NCBI GenBank assembly: GCA_019022495.1
Contig: JAFEKR010000013.1
Coordinates: 930,001 to 994,000 of the forward strand
DNA length: 64,000 nucleotides
Source of the DNA: Epichloe hybrida
Lineage: Eukaryota > Ascomycota > Sordariomycetes > Hypocreales > Clavicipitaceae
Direction of reading: 5' to 3'
In this document: positions 1 through 11,625 of the stretch, piece after piece
Layout of the letters: every line of letters begins with the position of its first letter
Position numbering within the stretch: position 1 is the first letter of the stretch
Position numbers and translations under genes: made by a program
The notes under the pieces: model-generated
What the model saw: only the letters and a program-made list of their open reading frames with translations
Database searches by the model: none
Told to the model about the DNA's origin: nothing

Positions 1-114
1 TCGCTGTAATCGTACACAGCTGTACCATCAGCCAGCCCGCTTCAACCTTTATGGCCTGTGATCGTGTTGAGTGGCTTCCAAGTCCTCATACATACGCAGT
101 AAGCGGCTGCATCC

Positions 115-228
115 AGCTCTACGGTGGGTCTCAGGTAATTCCGGAAATTATCTGGTACAGTGACAGGTGTACATGGTCGGGGCGGCGTTTTCGAAATTAC
201 CTGAAACCCACTGTAGCTGTTGAGTGGG
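115..228. repeat. Short inverted-repeat (fold-back) element
   Basis: Two arms of about 30 bp face each other. The left arm (around 119-148) reads CTACGGTGGGTCTCAGGTAA and the right arm (around 192-220), reverse complemented, reads CTACAGTGGGTTTCAGGTAA. The mismatches between arms seen here are transitions, as expected from RIP-type mutation or deamination. The spacer is about 45 bp. No coding potential was seen. It looks like a MITE-sized fold-back element. Confidence 0.5.
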
Positions 229-884
229 AGGAACAGAGATCGCTTGCTCCACTTTCCACGCAACCATGAAGTCATCGTCTGACGTGCATCTATCTAGCCT
301 TTGCAAAGGAGTCATGCCACTTGCCCCTGGCGACACCGGGGATCGGGATATACGACAGATAAGTCCGTTGCTAATAGTAGGCGTCGGGAGCGAGTCAAGG
401 CCGAGGTCGGCGAGGTCGGACTTGGCGGCCGCCTCAACGGGCGCTAGGGGAATCATTGAATCATTGGGTGTGCGTACGCAGCACGATTCGGTGAGAGCCT
501 GTCTGTTGCACGAAAAAAAAAAAAGAGGCGCAGCCGACGGACCACTCATTTGTGCGTGCATTGTCCGTTATATTGCCTTGTGACACCCTCCTTTTCCAAT
601 GTGGGCGGGTGGTGGCGGTGAATCGAAGCTTCCCCTGGCGAATTGGCCTTACATAGTTTCTGTTTGTTTTCACAGGAGGTACACGACCAGAGGCAGCAGG
701 CCAATCACAAATCTTTCCGTGGCTTAGTGTGGCACTAAAGGAGGTTAGCTTCACTTACGGATCCGTCTACATGTATAGCCACTAAGAGCTGAAAGTGACC
801 GCCCCGCGTGGGGCTTGTAGTCGTTGTAAAATCATTCAGGGGGATTAGTTAGACTGTAAGTGCGCATCCCCCCTTATCTCCTTA

Positions 885-967
885 GTTGTGCTATCTCCTT
901 GGACTCGGCCCACCTTGTGGAGTCACGTCAACTGGGGTCTGTATCCAATCGGACAAAAGTCCATTAG
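885..967. repeat. Dispersed repeat, copy 1 (less mutated)
   Basis: This stretch aligns with 30031-30116 over about 80 bp, sharing blocks such as TATCTCCTT, CCTTGTG, AGTCACGTCA and GGGTCTGTATC. Most differences are G here against A there, or C here against T there. A related block follows at 991-1010 (CTCCTTGGAGACGGTCCACC). Confidence 0.55.
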
Positions 968-990
968 AAGCACGGATTACATTGATTGAT

Positions 991-1101
991 CTCCTTGGAG
1001 ACGGTCCACCTTGTGGGTCTGTAGGACGACTCGCAAACTGTACGTATTTCTAGTTGAATTTCATCAATAGATACGTATAGAGGTGGACCGTGTTCAAGGA
1101 G
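991..1101. repeat. Inverted repeat with 20-bp arms
   Basis: The left arm at 991-1010 is CTCCTTGGAGACGGTCCACC. The right arm at 1082-1101, reverse complemented, is CTCCTTGAACACGGTCCACC, differing at two positions. The interior is AT-rich and non-coding. It is probably a MITE or part of the same decayed repeat family as 885-967. Confidence 0.55.
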
Positions 1102-1894
1102 ATATGTGAATTAGCTCCTCATAATTACACTAGCAGATTTCCTTAGTATAGATTGCTATGGCGCACATACTATTATCTTAGATAAGCAACGCGCCCACGC
1201 GGTTAGTGGCAGTCACTGACTTTGTGGCAGGGGGGGGGTGACAGGCCCCACAGCCCCACAAGCCACAACACGACCAAGGAGATTTTGTAGACCTAAAACG
1301 GAAGAAGTAAATACCCTTCTACCTATGGCTCAGGGCGGCCACTATATATTAGCTCTTAGTGGCTAAAGTAAGTAAAACTGTTAGGTTACTATAGGGGTAT
1401 TGACACGAGTAAAAGATACTCAACAGTCCTGGTAAACTGCATATGATAACAGGTACCTCTTGCCTTACTTAGTATTACGAAAAGATCTGATATCAGCCTG
1501 CTGCCCCTGGTTTTTTTACCTCCTGTAAAATAAAAACAAACAGGGATTAGACTGTAGGTAGCCTTTGCTATATGGGGTTCTCTCCTTGCTCACACGTGAC
1601 TAGGTCGTAGCTAGGCCAATGGGCGGTGCGACGCTAATAGGTGCTGCCATCCATCCATCGCGATGTTATCGCGTCCGCGCTCCTTACAACAAATTTGCTT
1701 GCAAATTTGCTACTAGAAATGGCTAGCGCGTCCTTTGTGCACCGTTATGCACTCTGCGAAGTCCGCACAGGCGAAGTTCGCAAAGTTTTCGTGGAACAGA
1801 ATTTCTCTGCTCCCACACAACTCAACTCACCCGTAACGCCGTCCGCTCCCAACCAGCCGCACTCGCAGCCAACGTGACGCATCACCCGTTCACG

Positions 1895-3037
1895 ATGGAT
1901 GTAGCTCTCGAGCTTTTTGATCCCCTCATTCTCGACAAGGCGTACGCCTGGGCCTTGCCTCGTCCCGGCTCTCCTGCTCCTGGTCCTAGTCCTGGTCTTG
2001 CTCCTGGCGACCTGGGCAATGGGTCATGTCCAGATTTTGGCTCCAGTCTCCTTGGCGCTGCCGCCGCCGAGTCCGCTTGGCCCAGGGACAACATCTATCG
2101 CCAGATAACGTCGATCCTGGTCGTCACCCAGCTCGGAGCGACCTTGCTTTACCTCTTCTTTGGCGCTGTGTCCTACTACTTGATATTCAACCGACGTCTC
2201 GAGCACCACCCCCGCTTCCTGGAGAAGCAGATCCGACAGGAGATCAAGTCGTCGCTATTCGCCGTTCCCTTCATCAACGTGCTGACTATGCCGTGGTTCC
2301 TAGCCGAGGTCCGCGGCAAGAGCTTGTTGTACGGCGACGTGAGCGAGTACGGCTATACCTGGCTGTTGATATCGTCGGTGCTGTACATGGCCTTTAACGA
2401 TGTCAGCATCTACTGGATTCATCGCCTGGAGCATCACCCCAGCGTCTACAAACACGTCCACAAGCCACATCACAAATGGATCGGTATGTCGGATCATGCG
2501 CCATGCGCCGGTGGTGTCCATCGCCATGCTGACAAATGCATCAACAACAACCCCTAGTTCCCACACCATGGGCTGCCCTGGCCTTCCACCCTCTCGACGG
2601 ATACATCCAGTCCATTCCATACCAGTGAGTTCCCTTCTCCCCTCGCCCCGACCTTGGCTTGTCGCCTGCCCCATCCCTCGACTGACAACTGGCCTTTGAC
2701 AAAAAGCGTGTTTCCCTTCATCTGCCCAATCCAACGACATCTATACCTGGCCCTCTTCGTGGCCGTCCAGATCTGGACCATCCTCATCCACGACGGCGAC
2801 ATGATCACGGGTCACTGGGCCGAGAAGTTCCTCAACAGTCCCGCCCACCACACCCTTCACCACATGTACTTCACCGTCAACTACGGCCAGTACTTCACCT
2901 GGGCCGACAGTTATTTCGGCTCCCACAGGGCCCCTGACCCCGCCCTCGACCCTCTGCATGATGCCCTCAGGGTGATGCGTGCCAAGGGACTGGTAGACGA
3001 CCAGGGTAACCCAATCAACAAGCACAAGAAGGAATGA
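1895..3037 (+). CDS. ERG3: C-5 sterol desaturase (delta-7-sterol 5(6)-desaturase)
   Basis: Converts episterol-type sterols to the 5,7-diene in ergosterol synthesis at the ER membrane, using a di-iron centre. Exons are 1895-2483, 2558-2624 and 2707-3037, with introns of 74 and 82 nt; the spliced frame is continuous. The histidine boxes of the fatty-acid hydroxylase superfamily are visible: HRLEHH, HKPHH just before intron 1, and HHTLHH near the C-terminus. The spliced sequence across introns 1 and 2 (KWIVPTPWAALAFHPLDGY, then IQSIPYHVFPF) follows ERG3 proteins closely. Hydrophobic segments lie in the N-terminal half. The ATG at 1895 is preferred over an upstream in-frame GTG at 1874 because homologues begin MD(I/V).LE. 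A Pro/Gly/Ala-rich loop in the first 50 residues looks lineage-specific. Confidence 0.93.
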
Positions 3038-4259
3038 CAAGAACCATCGACCTCGGCGCCTAGAGACGGCCACGGCCCCTTTCCACCTGCGCACCGAAAA
3101 CCAACCAAGATCAGACTCGTGAGCTTCTGAATAGTGTAGACCGAATAGCGCTCACCGAAGGGGTTCATCGAACGGGTAATTATGAACTCTGGCTCCCCCT
3201 TAATAAAGCAGGCCAAGAATAATCATGGTCGCAACTAACTTTGAACCGCACTCGCAGCGGCAGCGGCACATCTCGGCGCAGAATCCGCCTCTGTATCCGT
3301 CGCTCCGTTTCTACATGTCTGTGAAACGGCTCTCGATGGGGTTCAGATGGGTACCTTGTAGATTTTAATTTCAAGCAAGTCCATCCAAGCACAACCATGG
3401 CATCTCGATTGGCCCCGGGCGTAGATTGCGACGATTCGGGGGGTCGGACCAAACGCAACAGACTGATGAGTCAAACTTCCGCATCGGTCCACAACCGATG
3501 ACGGCATGTGGGGAAGAACGAAGTCGCGTTTGTGGAGCACCAGAGAGGAGAGAGAGCTCGTGACTTGGCGTCTGAGCGCCTGCTGCAGCTCTGTCCGTGC
3601 GCGCGTTTCGTTATGCACAACTCTCGGTGGAATCAGGTGGCCCGTGGCAGTTTCGCCTAACCAAAGCGTGCGAAGATGCGCACGAGTAGATGATGTATAA
3701 TATGTATAGATGGGCTCAAAACTCCAAAAGCATTTCGACATCAATCTCCAGAGTGACCCGAGTTCTACGCACTACGGGGTAGATTGTCAAGCGATGCAAC
3801 GTGTCTAGCCGTTGGCTGCCTGCCAGAAAACTGCTTACTGAAATCGTGTGCTACGCGTAATACCACCTGTCAGCCCGCATTAGGGCTCGCAGTATGCAGG
3901 GGGAGAGGCAATGGCACTAGGCCCTGAGGGGGGGCAGTTGTCCTACGTCCAAAGTCGGCGTGGTGATCAGGTCGGAAATCAGGAAATTGCGTTCCTACAG
4001 CTATCGAAACTAATTCTCAAATGCCACTCCGAAACGCCGCGGTAATGAAATGGAAGAAACCCGCCTCGTCATGGTCACCCGCGTCTATTCCGACGCTGCC
4101 GGACTGATTCTTGTTTTCAGGCTTGTATGCAAACATTCGAGACAGAGACCAATCAAAGTTGTTTGATTTAAAAAAAAAAAAAAAAGAGAGAGAGAGTGGT
4201 GAAATCAAACGTGACAAGGCATTCGCATTGCTTCCTCGACCCGCTCGGCAATGGAAAAC
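3038..4259. other. Convergent intergenic region, no gene seen
   Basis: Holds the 3' ends of the sterol desaturase (+) and glutamine synthetase (-) genes. Open frames on both strands are short, compositionally biased and resemble nothing known. A poly-A run followed by a GA microsatellite sits near 4170-4198. Confidence 0.5.
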
Positions 4260-6183
4260 TCACAATTTGCCGAATATCGAAGTCATCAGAATCTTGGTGA
4301 TGCGGTAAGGATCGGCGTTGGAGGCAGGGCGACGGTCTTCGAAGTAACCGCGGCCCTGGGCGGCCGTCTCACGCGGGATGCGTATCGAGGCGCCGCGGTT
4401 GGCAACGCCGTAGGTGAAGCTGTCGATGGAGCCGGTCTCGTGGCGCCCGGTGAGACGCTGGTCATTGTCCTCGCCGTACTCCTTGATGCACTCCTTGTGG
4501 AAGGGCTCGAGCTTCTTGATGGCCTCCTCGATGAACTTGAGGCCGCCTTCGGCGCGCATCTCCTTGGTGGAGAAGTTCGAGTGGAGACCCGCGCCGTTCC
4601 AATCGCCCTTGATGGGCTTGGGATGGAAAGAGACCTTGACGCCAAAGTCCTCGGCGACGCGGGCGAGGAAGAATCGCGAGCACCACAGCTCATCGCCCAC
4701 TAGTTAGGTGTCCCGGGTTAGCGCTCGAGTTCTTGGTGGCGCGCAAGACAAGATGTGTGTGCCTGGGCACTTACTGCTGATACCCTCGCAAGGTCCGCAC
4801 TGGTATTCCCACTGGCCGGGCATGACCTCGGCATTGGTGCCGGAGATCTTGATGCCGGCATCTGTGTGGGTGGTCAGGGGTTAGTTGGCGAGATGAAGAA
4901 ATTTGCAATCAATCAATGGTTTTTTTTTTTTTCAGGGTGGCGAGGACGCACATAGACAGGCCTTGTAGTGGGCGTCGACGATGTCACGCATCACGACCTT
5001 GCCGCTGCCGACACCGCAGTAGTAAGGGCCTTGACTGTGAGACGAGGTTAGTGATGCATGGGGGGTTGGATGAGATGGAGGGGTCAAGATTGCTTACGGA
5101 GCAGGGAAGCCGCCGGCGGGCCAACCAAACGGACGATCGTCGTGATCGAGCAGGGTGTACTCCTGTTCGAGGCCGAACCAAGGCTGGTGCTCGGCGTAGG
5201 CTTCCATGACCTTGGCACACTCATGACGGTAGTTGTACTTGTTGGGGACTCCATTGGCGTCCCAGCACTCGCTCAGGACGATGATGTTGGGGCTGCCGCG
5301 GAAGGGATCGGGGTAGACGGCACAAGGGCGCAAGTAGACGTCCGAGTTGTCACCAGGAGCCTGGTCTGTTGAAGAACCATCGAAGTTCCAGACGGGAAGG
5401 TCTTCGGGCCTGTAGTCCTTGGCGGGAAGAGTCTGCAGATTGATCCGTGTCAGTATATCCCGCTTTGCAAGGATTTTGTACGCTTCTTGCTTTGGCTTCT
5501 TGGTCCTGCTGGCTGAATGATGATGTCACCAAGGTCGGGGATGCCGTGCATGAACGCCGGTGAGCCTAGCCGCCGGAAACAGACCCAATGACTGCCAAGA
5601 CTTGTCAAGACTTGTCAAGACTTGTCAAGACTTGTCAAGACTGTCAAGACTGCCAAGACTGCCGAGGATTCTGTCCTATGCTGATTGGCACGACGGCATC
5701 CGACCACGCCATGCGAAGCGGGCTTTCCGGCTGGCCATGAGCCCCCTGACGCAAAGGGTTTGGTTTCGGTGAGTGGCGTGGCGGGTGGCGAGTGGCGCGG
5801 TGGCGTGGTGGCGTGGTGGCGTGGTGGCGGGTGGTGGCTGTGTTTTTCGGGCGCACATGGACTCGCCGCAAAACGCAGGGGCAGTTGCAATTGCAGTTGC
5901 AGGCAGTTGCAGGCAGTTGCAGACAAGGGAAAAGAAAAAAGAGTGCGTCTAGGGAGAAAAACTCACCCTCGCCTTGGAACGGGTCTCGCCAACAGCATCG
6001 ACCCAGACGTATTCGGCAATCAGGGAGCCCTTTTGCTCGAGCTTGAGGTACTTGCTGAGCTGTACAGGCGCAGTGGAAGTCAGCAACTGTCGACGGCGTG
6101 ATGCAGGAACCGGGCCGAGGGGACAACACAAATCGTACCGTCTCCGTTCGGGAGGAAAGAACTTCTCGAGAAGCCTGCGTCAT
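4260..6183 (-). CDS. Glutamine synthetase, eukaryotic type II
   Basis: ATP-dependent ligation of ammonium to glutamate; cytosolic, a core step of nitrogen assimilation. Six exons, written high to low: 6183-6139, 6059-5967, 5432-5098, 5034-4952, 4861-4775, 4699-4260, summing to 360 residues, normal for the family. Visible signatures are [11 protein letters not shown] at the start, [16 protein letters not shown] (beta-grasp motif), [22 protein letters not shown] (ATP-binding region), [10 protein letters not shown] and [20 protein letters not shown]. Exon 1 is a 15-codon exon ending ...SSRTET, matching the SRTEN-type start of Fusarium-like enzymes, which fixes the start. Intron 2 is unusually long (534 nt) and packed with minisatellites. 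Three GATAAG sites lie 355-630 bp upstream of the ATG, consistent with AreA/NIT2-type nitrogen control (inference). Confidence 0.96.
5591..5920. repeat. Three minisatellites inside the glutamine synthetase intron
   Basis: All lie in intron 2 of the glutamine synthetase gene. About 5591-5673 holds tandem copies of a 10-mer GACTTGTCAA decaying into TGCCAAGACT. About 5771-5840 holds GTGGC/GTGGTGGC copies. About 5880-5920 holds imperfect copies of CAGTTGCAGG. Together they explain why this intron is several times longer than the other introns here. Confidence 0.75.
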
Positions 6184-7619
6184 TCAGCGGTCAGTCAGTC
6201 GGTCGGTCAGTCGGTCGGCTGCTTCTTGTTTGTCTGCTGCGGTCTGCTGCGGTCTGCTGTTATTTGCTCACCATGGCTGTAGTAGTTGCTTCCGTCCTGT
6301 GTGTGGACGTGTGTGGACGTTCGTGTGTGGACGTTCGTGTGTGGACGTTCGTGTGTGTTGGAGGAGGAATGGAGGAATGCAAGAGGGAAGGGGTCACGGA
6401 AAAAGGGAATTGGGAGAAGGCGATCCAGGGGCCAATATTATATGGTCTCTCGGGCGGCGGCGGCGGCGGCGGCGGCAGCGAGGCTTTTCAAATGTCATTG
6501 AACGAGGTGCGCGTGTGAGTGGCTGCACCGGCTGCAAGATAAGCAAGAGCCTGTCTCGGTACCTGGCGCTGAGCCCTCTTTCGCCGCCGCAACAGCGGGC
6601 AACCGGGCCCTCCGCAGGTACCCCTACATGCCCCTCACGTACCCCCCACGTAATACCCCTACCAGGCGGCCAAGATAAGAGACCCCCCCCCGGCCTATTC
6701 TCTTATTCTCTTATTCTACATATTACAAATTGGGTGCCTCCCATGCGTCCCCCCTCCCCCGCCAACGGGACCAAGAGAACTAAAATAAAAATAAAAGACG
6801 ACAAGATAAGGACGTCGACGCTCGCTCACTGGACAGCTGACTCAAATGATTCGTGTCATTGCTCCGCAGACTCCATAAACATGGGCCGGAAGACGGAGCA
6901 CGCGACCTCATCGCCAAGGCAGTCTCGGGTTCCCCTTCCTCCTCGGGCCATCGGAAAAAGGACAGGGACGGGGACGGGGAAGCAAGTTTATCTTGGCTCT
7001 TGGCCCTGGGCTCCCAGCCACTAACGGCATTCCCATTACCATTTGTCAGTTTTTTGTCAGTTCTTGGCAGTTCTTGGCAGTTCTTGGCAGTAGTTCTTGT
7101 GGCCAAGAAGTGCAGTGCAGTGCAGTGCAAAACCCAGACCCGGAATCCCTCGCAAAAGCCATCGCCGAGGGCCCGAAGACGTCGACACCTCCCTCCTCCA
7201 CAAGAAATGGGAGGAAAATATGCATATGACTCTTTCTGTTTCAGGTGCCATGTCATGAAGTCGCTCGGTTCGTGGTGTCACTATCGGAATGCATGCCCCT
7301 GCGCGTTTGAAGAAGACGGAAAATGCTGGCAACAGCTATAGGGTAGCAGGTCGGACTTTTGGCCCTCCCAGGCCCGTGCAGCAGGCACGATGGGGTTTTC
7401 TCGACGATGGCAGAGGTCTGTGGAGCGTCTGCGGAGCATGGAAAAATGTTGAAATTTCCATGTAATTTAGCTAATAAAAACAACAGCTGGCCCGTCTGTT
7501 ATGTGCATTTTCTAACCAAACCGCGCACGCGCAAAGTTTGCACCGCTTCGTGGATCACACCCTAAAACCATAGAGCAAACTAAGCAATAGCTATTCTCTC
7601 TTATTAATCCTAGTAGTTG
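6184..7619. other. Glutamine synthetase promoter region with low-complexity tracts
   Basis: Long open frames on both strands here are low-complexity and match nothing known. Contents: GGTC/AGTC repeats near 6185-6220; four copies of a 14-mer (TGTGTGGACGTTCG) at about 6298-6358; a GGC run at about 6451-6477; three copies of TTCTTGGCAG at 7061-7090; and GTGCA repeats near 7107. GATAAG sites are listed separately. Confidence 0.6.
6538..6810. promoter_or_regulatory. Cluster of three GATAAG sites upstream of glutamine synthetase
   Basis: GATAAG occurs at 6538-6543, 6674-6679 and 6805-6810, all in the same orientation, roughly 355, 490 and 620 bp upstream of the glutamine synthetase start codon at 6183. 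Paired HGATAR sites are the binding sites of AreA/NIT2-type nitrogen regulators in filamentous fungi. That they act here is inference. Confidence 0.4.
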
Positions 7620-7886
7620 CTAGTTGCAATGGTCGCTCTCCTGATTTTGAGACCCCCAATTACCAAGGCAGCATTTGTAAAAATTTTTGCAACGGTAGTT
7701 ATTCGTAGCAAGGCCATAGCAGCGTTGGTCGCCATTCATGGTGCCTCCGGCCTTGGAGCAGCAGTCCGATGTCGCCTGGCCCCAGTAGTTCTCTCCTTTT
7801 TTCCCGAAGGGCGGGATGCACCAGGAACCAGTTTCGTCGGCGGCGACGAGAGCGGCGAGGGCGAGGGTGATGGCTGCGAAACGCAT
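7620..7886 (-). CDS. Small secreted cysteine-rich protein, function unknown
   Basis: An intronless 88-residue protein. The first 16 residues (MRFAAITLALAALVAA) form a clear signal peptide with an AxA-type cleavage site. The mature part of about 72 residues contains eight cysteines, including two CC pairs, suggesting four disulfide bonds, and is rich in Gly, Asn and aromatic residues. Size and cysteine pattern fit secreted effector-like or antimicrobial-like fungal proteins, but no named family is recognised. It stands alone, with long non-coding flanks on both sides. Confidence 0.7.
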   Translation of the reverse strand: MRFAAITLALAALVAADETGSWCIPPFGKKGENYWGQATSDCCSKAGGTMNGDQRCYGLATNNYRCKNFYKCCLGNWGSQNQESDHCN

Positions 7887-9839
7887 TTTTTGATCTGTCC
7901 TTTGCTTTAGTGGATTGTGTGCAGAGAGAGAGAGACAGAGAAAGGGAGAGCAGAATAAGGGCTTACTATGATTAGGCTACTTTGAGCTTTTGAATAGTGG
8001 TTAAGAGTTGTCGAGGTTAGATAAGATGAATATAGTCCGTAATAGTAGCTGAGAAGTTAAGAATAACGCACATGTTAACATATTAATAGCTTGCCCATCC
8101 CTTCTTCTCCTTATTACTAGCAAAAATCTCCAAGTCATAGTGCAACTCTTTTGGCTGCTATCAGCCTGCTACTCGGCAATTCCGGGATCCGATGCAACTG
8201 TACTTCACCCCCTAAATTGTTTTTTTTGTCTTGATCCATTGTAGTACAAATCTACATAACAGGCAGAGAGAGGCTTTTCAAGTTATGGTGGCTCCAACAG
8301 CTTCTCGCAAGTTTTGGCGCAAACAGCCGACATCGAATTCTGCCGGCACTACAGATTACCCGGTATCAAGTCCCCCCCGGCTTGTCCAGGATGGTATCAA
8401 TCAGGTCACGAGAGTTTTTTTTTTGATTTTTTTCAAGCCCATCCCAGAACAGACATCAGACGAGCCACCGACGGCAGATGTTCTGTCAATGGTGAGATTT
8501 CTTGCGAACCCTGTGACATGCGCGCAAAAAAAAAATTTACAACTAAATAAAACGCTGACCCAAGCCAGTTGATGGTGTTGTACGTTCGTATGTACGGGTA
8601 TTGTTGGGAGAATTGTTCAAGAAGCAGGGATATGGAAATCAAAGCATGAGCGGCTACTATGTTGTACATATGCTGTGAATGTCCCGGCCGACCTTACATA
8701 TGTTGCTGAGAAAACATCTAGCCCTTATTTATCCAACGCCAGCCGACCCCATCACAAGCAAGCTCTTCCTTGTCAAGCACCGTGTGTCCTCTGCGAATCT
8801 AATTCGGGTGCAGGGGAAGAATGAAACACTTCTCGCTTACAGCATCATGTTCCAGGCGCCGAGTCATCCCTCTCAATAATCCTTCCAACATGATCACGTT
8901 CCCGGGACGAGCAGGAAGCCAAATCGAGAGGATGGCAGTGGGCGGAGCCGATATACAAACGACACGTTGGCAGTCAGTTAGCGTTGACAGGCCATCCCAT
9001 GTTTCAGAAATGCTGGTATGGGTCGATGCGAAAGAAAAGGCAACGGGGGGGATGAACAACGGGTAAACATACACTACAACCCCTGAATTATTTTACAAAT
9101 CTACATATCAGGGGGTGCCTTTATAGCTAATTATAAATTGTAGAGAGAAACGAAAAATTAGGGGTAGAGTGTACCGAGTACGGGAGTTTGCTATGCAGAT
9201 TTAGAGTTCACGGCGAAACATCAAGGCGATTGATTGTCAGGCAATTCGGAGTACGTGATATCAAATTCGTTCGCCTTGCTTCATTATTAGCCGGATACCG
9301 CAGTGGCAGCCACAACCCCCCCCCCCTTTTGGCTTCCAGACTAGTCCGTAGAAGTGACAGACTAATAGCAGGAAGCTATAGCTGCTTGCAGGGTACCTTT
9401 CAGTCCAGACATTGTCTTGAGTCTTGAACCCATCGTCATATCATGTTCTTGCCGAAGGCCCACTTGCCGGGGATTGATCAAAGCCGTCGTCACATCTCAC
9501 ATCTTGTCCCCTGTGACCTGGGTTGAAAGTGGCGCCAACGCTCGCTCTCGCGTGGTTATTTTAGTCTGCAAGGGGATTTTGCCGACTTGTGAACATGGAA
9601 ATGCCAGGAGTTGCCAGGGGATGCCAGGACATGCTAGGTAGATGCTAGACATCAAGGCAGCCAGCCAGCTTCCACCTCCAATCTTAACAACAACAAGAAG
9701 TCCCCTCCTCGTCGCAACCGCCAATGCTCTCTCGCCTCCCTCCCTCCTTCTTGGCGACGGCGCCATTCAATGCCCACAATCTCTACTCGGCCTCCGTTCC
9801 TCGCCTCTGCGCCCCGCGCGGCGCATGTGATCTAGTCCC
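7887..9839. other. Gene-free stretch with MITE and MITE remnant
   Basis: No convincing gene. A complete short MITE sits at 9071-9172 and a decayed relative near 8210-8275 (CACCCCCTAAATTGTTTTTT and ACAAATCTACAT). Open frames on both strands are short and unconvincing. The last few hundred bases are presumed promoter of the downstream membrane protein gene. Confidence 0.5.
9071..9172. mobile_element. MITE copy A, TA-flanked, about 102 bp
   Basis: The left end reads CACTACAACCCCTGAATTAT after a TA, and the right end, reverse complemented, begins CACTCTACCCCTAATTTTTC before a TA. The TA on each side fits the target duplication of Tc1/mariner-derived MITEs. Related copies are at 11626-11916 and 23633-23747. 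There is no coding capacity, so it depends on a transposase elsewhere. Confidence 0.65.
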
Positions 9840-11529
9840 ATGGCTGCGACACCGTTCCAGGTCGAAGCCTGGGCCGAATACGCCATCGGCGTCATCATAC
9901 TCCTCGGTCGAATCGCGTATCGCACAAGTTTGGTGGGACGGGACTGGCACGGGGACGACTACTTCGCCGCCGCCGCAGTGCTCCTTCTAACGGTAACAAA
10001 GCGCAACTTTTGTCGCCCAACAGCAAGCAGTGATTGATCTCCATTCCCACGAGATGAGAGTCGCTAATTGTTCAACGGGGCATTCTAGGGCGAGACAGCA
10101 ATGTTGGAACTGATTGGTAAGGAACACCCGCCGAATCCACATGCCGCGCGCGCCAAGCCATCCTGACGTTTGATTCTTCCCGTTGTTCAGGACAATGGGG
10201 GTCCATAGTGGGAATGACGGACGAAAAGGCTCTGTCTCTGAGTGATGCTCAGAAGAGTGCCATTGTCAAGGGCTCCAAGGCCGACATTGCGGGCTGGTGT
10301 CTCTACATAACCCTCGTCTGGTGTCTGAAGGCGTGCATGCTCTTCTTCTACCGCAGACTTACGTGAGTCCGAGTCCAGTCATCAACGAACCGGTTCGGGC
10401 GTAATTGTGCGTTTTTTTTTTTAACGGCTTGCCTTGGGGGAAAACAAAATAGTCTCGCGACGAAACAGAAACGACTGGTCTACATGGCAGCTGTGGCTTG
10501 CGTCACCTCATACTTGGCCACCATTGGAGTTGTCTTACTGCGGTGCCTACCATTTCGCAGGAATTGGCAAATTTATCCTTATCCTGGCGGTGAGTAAGGG
10601 CCTCCCTCATCCGACGACAAAAAAAAAAAAAAAAAGAAACAATGGACCCCCCATGCGGCGCGGCCATTGCATCATAATGCTGACACAAGTCCCCTAGATG
10701 AGTGCGGCAGTCCAGACCAAATCTTCCTTACTCTAGTCATAAGCAATGTCTCGTACGTTTGTTTTACCGGTCCCAGACGGCTTCATAGCTCTCAAGGCCA
10801 AGACTGTTTCTTTTGCTTTGCTTTGCTTTCTTGGGCGACTGACTGGGGCAGAACCGATCTTCTCATCTTGTACATTCCGTTGCCTCTCTTATGGGTGGTG
10901 CAGATGCCTTGGTCACGGTAAGCCCTCAACCTTGGGCGGTTCGGAATGCGTGTCTATTTCATTTCGTCCCGAGGCTCACGCTGTGCGAAACAGGAAAGCG
11001 GTTTACGGACTATGGCTTACGACGGGCATCTTTGTCATTGTCGCCAGCCTGCTGCGATGTGTGTTATCCATCAAGAACGCCGCCGAGGTAGATGTCTCTA
11101 CTATCTGGGCCATTCGCGAAACTGTGAGAGCTAGGATCCGGAACCCGGGTGAAACCCCTGGGCGAGGAGATTCCAATCAGCGCTGACATGCATGCACGCT
11201 AGTTTGTCGGCATCATATCCGTGAACGCCCCGATATTGGGCCCGTGGATCATCAGGAAGTTCTCCTCGGTTACACAGAGCGTGAAATCGAGGAACCGATC
11301 GACCGCGGATGCGAATAGCAACCCCAAGGGCTTTTCCATAGTCACCATCGGCCGGCAGAGCTATCGATTGGGCCGATTGGGGAGGGATGGTGGAAGGCAG
11401 GGCCCGCCGGGTTGGACATCGATAAACAATAGCGATGAGCATATAGCAGACGTCCAGACACAGGACGGTGCGAGCAACGCAGCAACGTCGACGGACAACA
11501 TGCCCACCACTATCTCGACCAGAGTATAA
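9840..11529 (+). CDS. Rhodopsin-domain (SAT4-like) seven-helix integral membrane protein
   Basis: Fungal-specific integral membrane family with about seven helices, common at the plasma membrane; ligands are mostly unknown. Eight exons: 9840-9992, 10089-10116, 10191-10362, 10453-10589, 10698-10752, 10852-10917, 10994-11123 and 11203-11529, giving 355 residues with all phases consistent. Hallmarks visible after splicing are WCLYITLVWCLKACMLFFYR in a middle helix, the conserved YPYPGDECGSPDQIFLTLVI loop-helix, TDLLILYIPLPLLWVVQMPW and GLWLTTGIFVIVASLLRCVL. The C-terminal tail of about 90 residues is polar and probably cytosolic. The small exons explain why no long open frame marks this gene. 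Confidence 0.88.
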
Positions 11530-11625
11530 GACCTCGGCTTTTTCTTCTTTTCTTTTTGCATTAGCTTATGATCGAACACTTTGATGCGTTGGGATATTGA
11601 TATCACGATGGAGAGACACTTTGTA

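Larger units (their letters stand above)
1..1894. other. Repeat-bearing left flank, no gene recognised
   Basis: No reading frame here has a recognisable product or convincing splice structure. The stretch contains the fold-back element near 115-228, a dispersed RIP-like repeat at about 885-967, an inverted repeat at 991-1101, and a fragment near 823-845 resembling one end of the TA-flanked MITE family. The last 300 bases are presumably promoter and 5' UTR of the sterol desaturase gene; a CACGTG box lies near 1592. Confidence 0.5.

Noticed and set aside
1874..1894. GTG start for the sterol desaturase
   Set aside because: GTG starts are not expected in fungal nuclear genes, and the ATG at 1895 matches homologues.
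6098..7024. A 308-codon open frame upstream of glutamine synthetase
   Set aside because: It overlaps exon 1 and the promoter of glutamine synthetase, is low-complexity, and results from tandem repeats.
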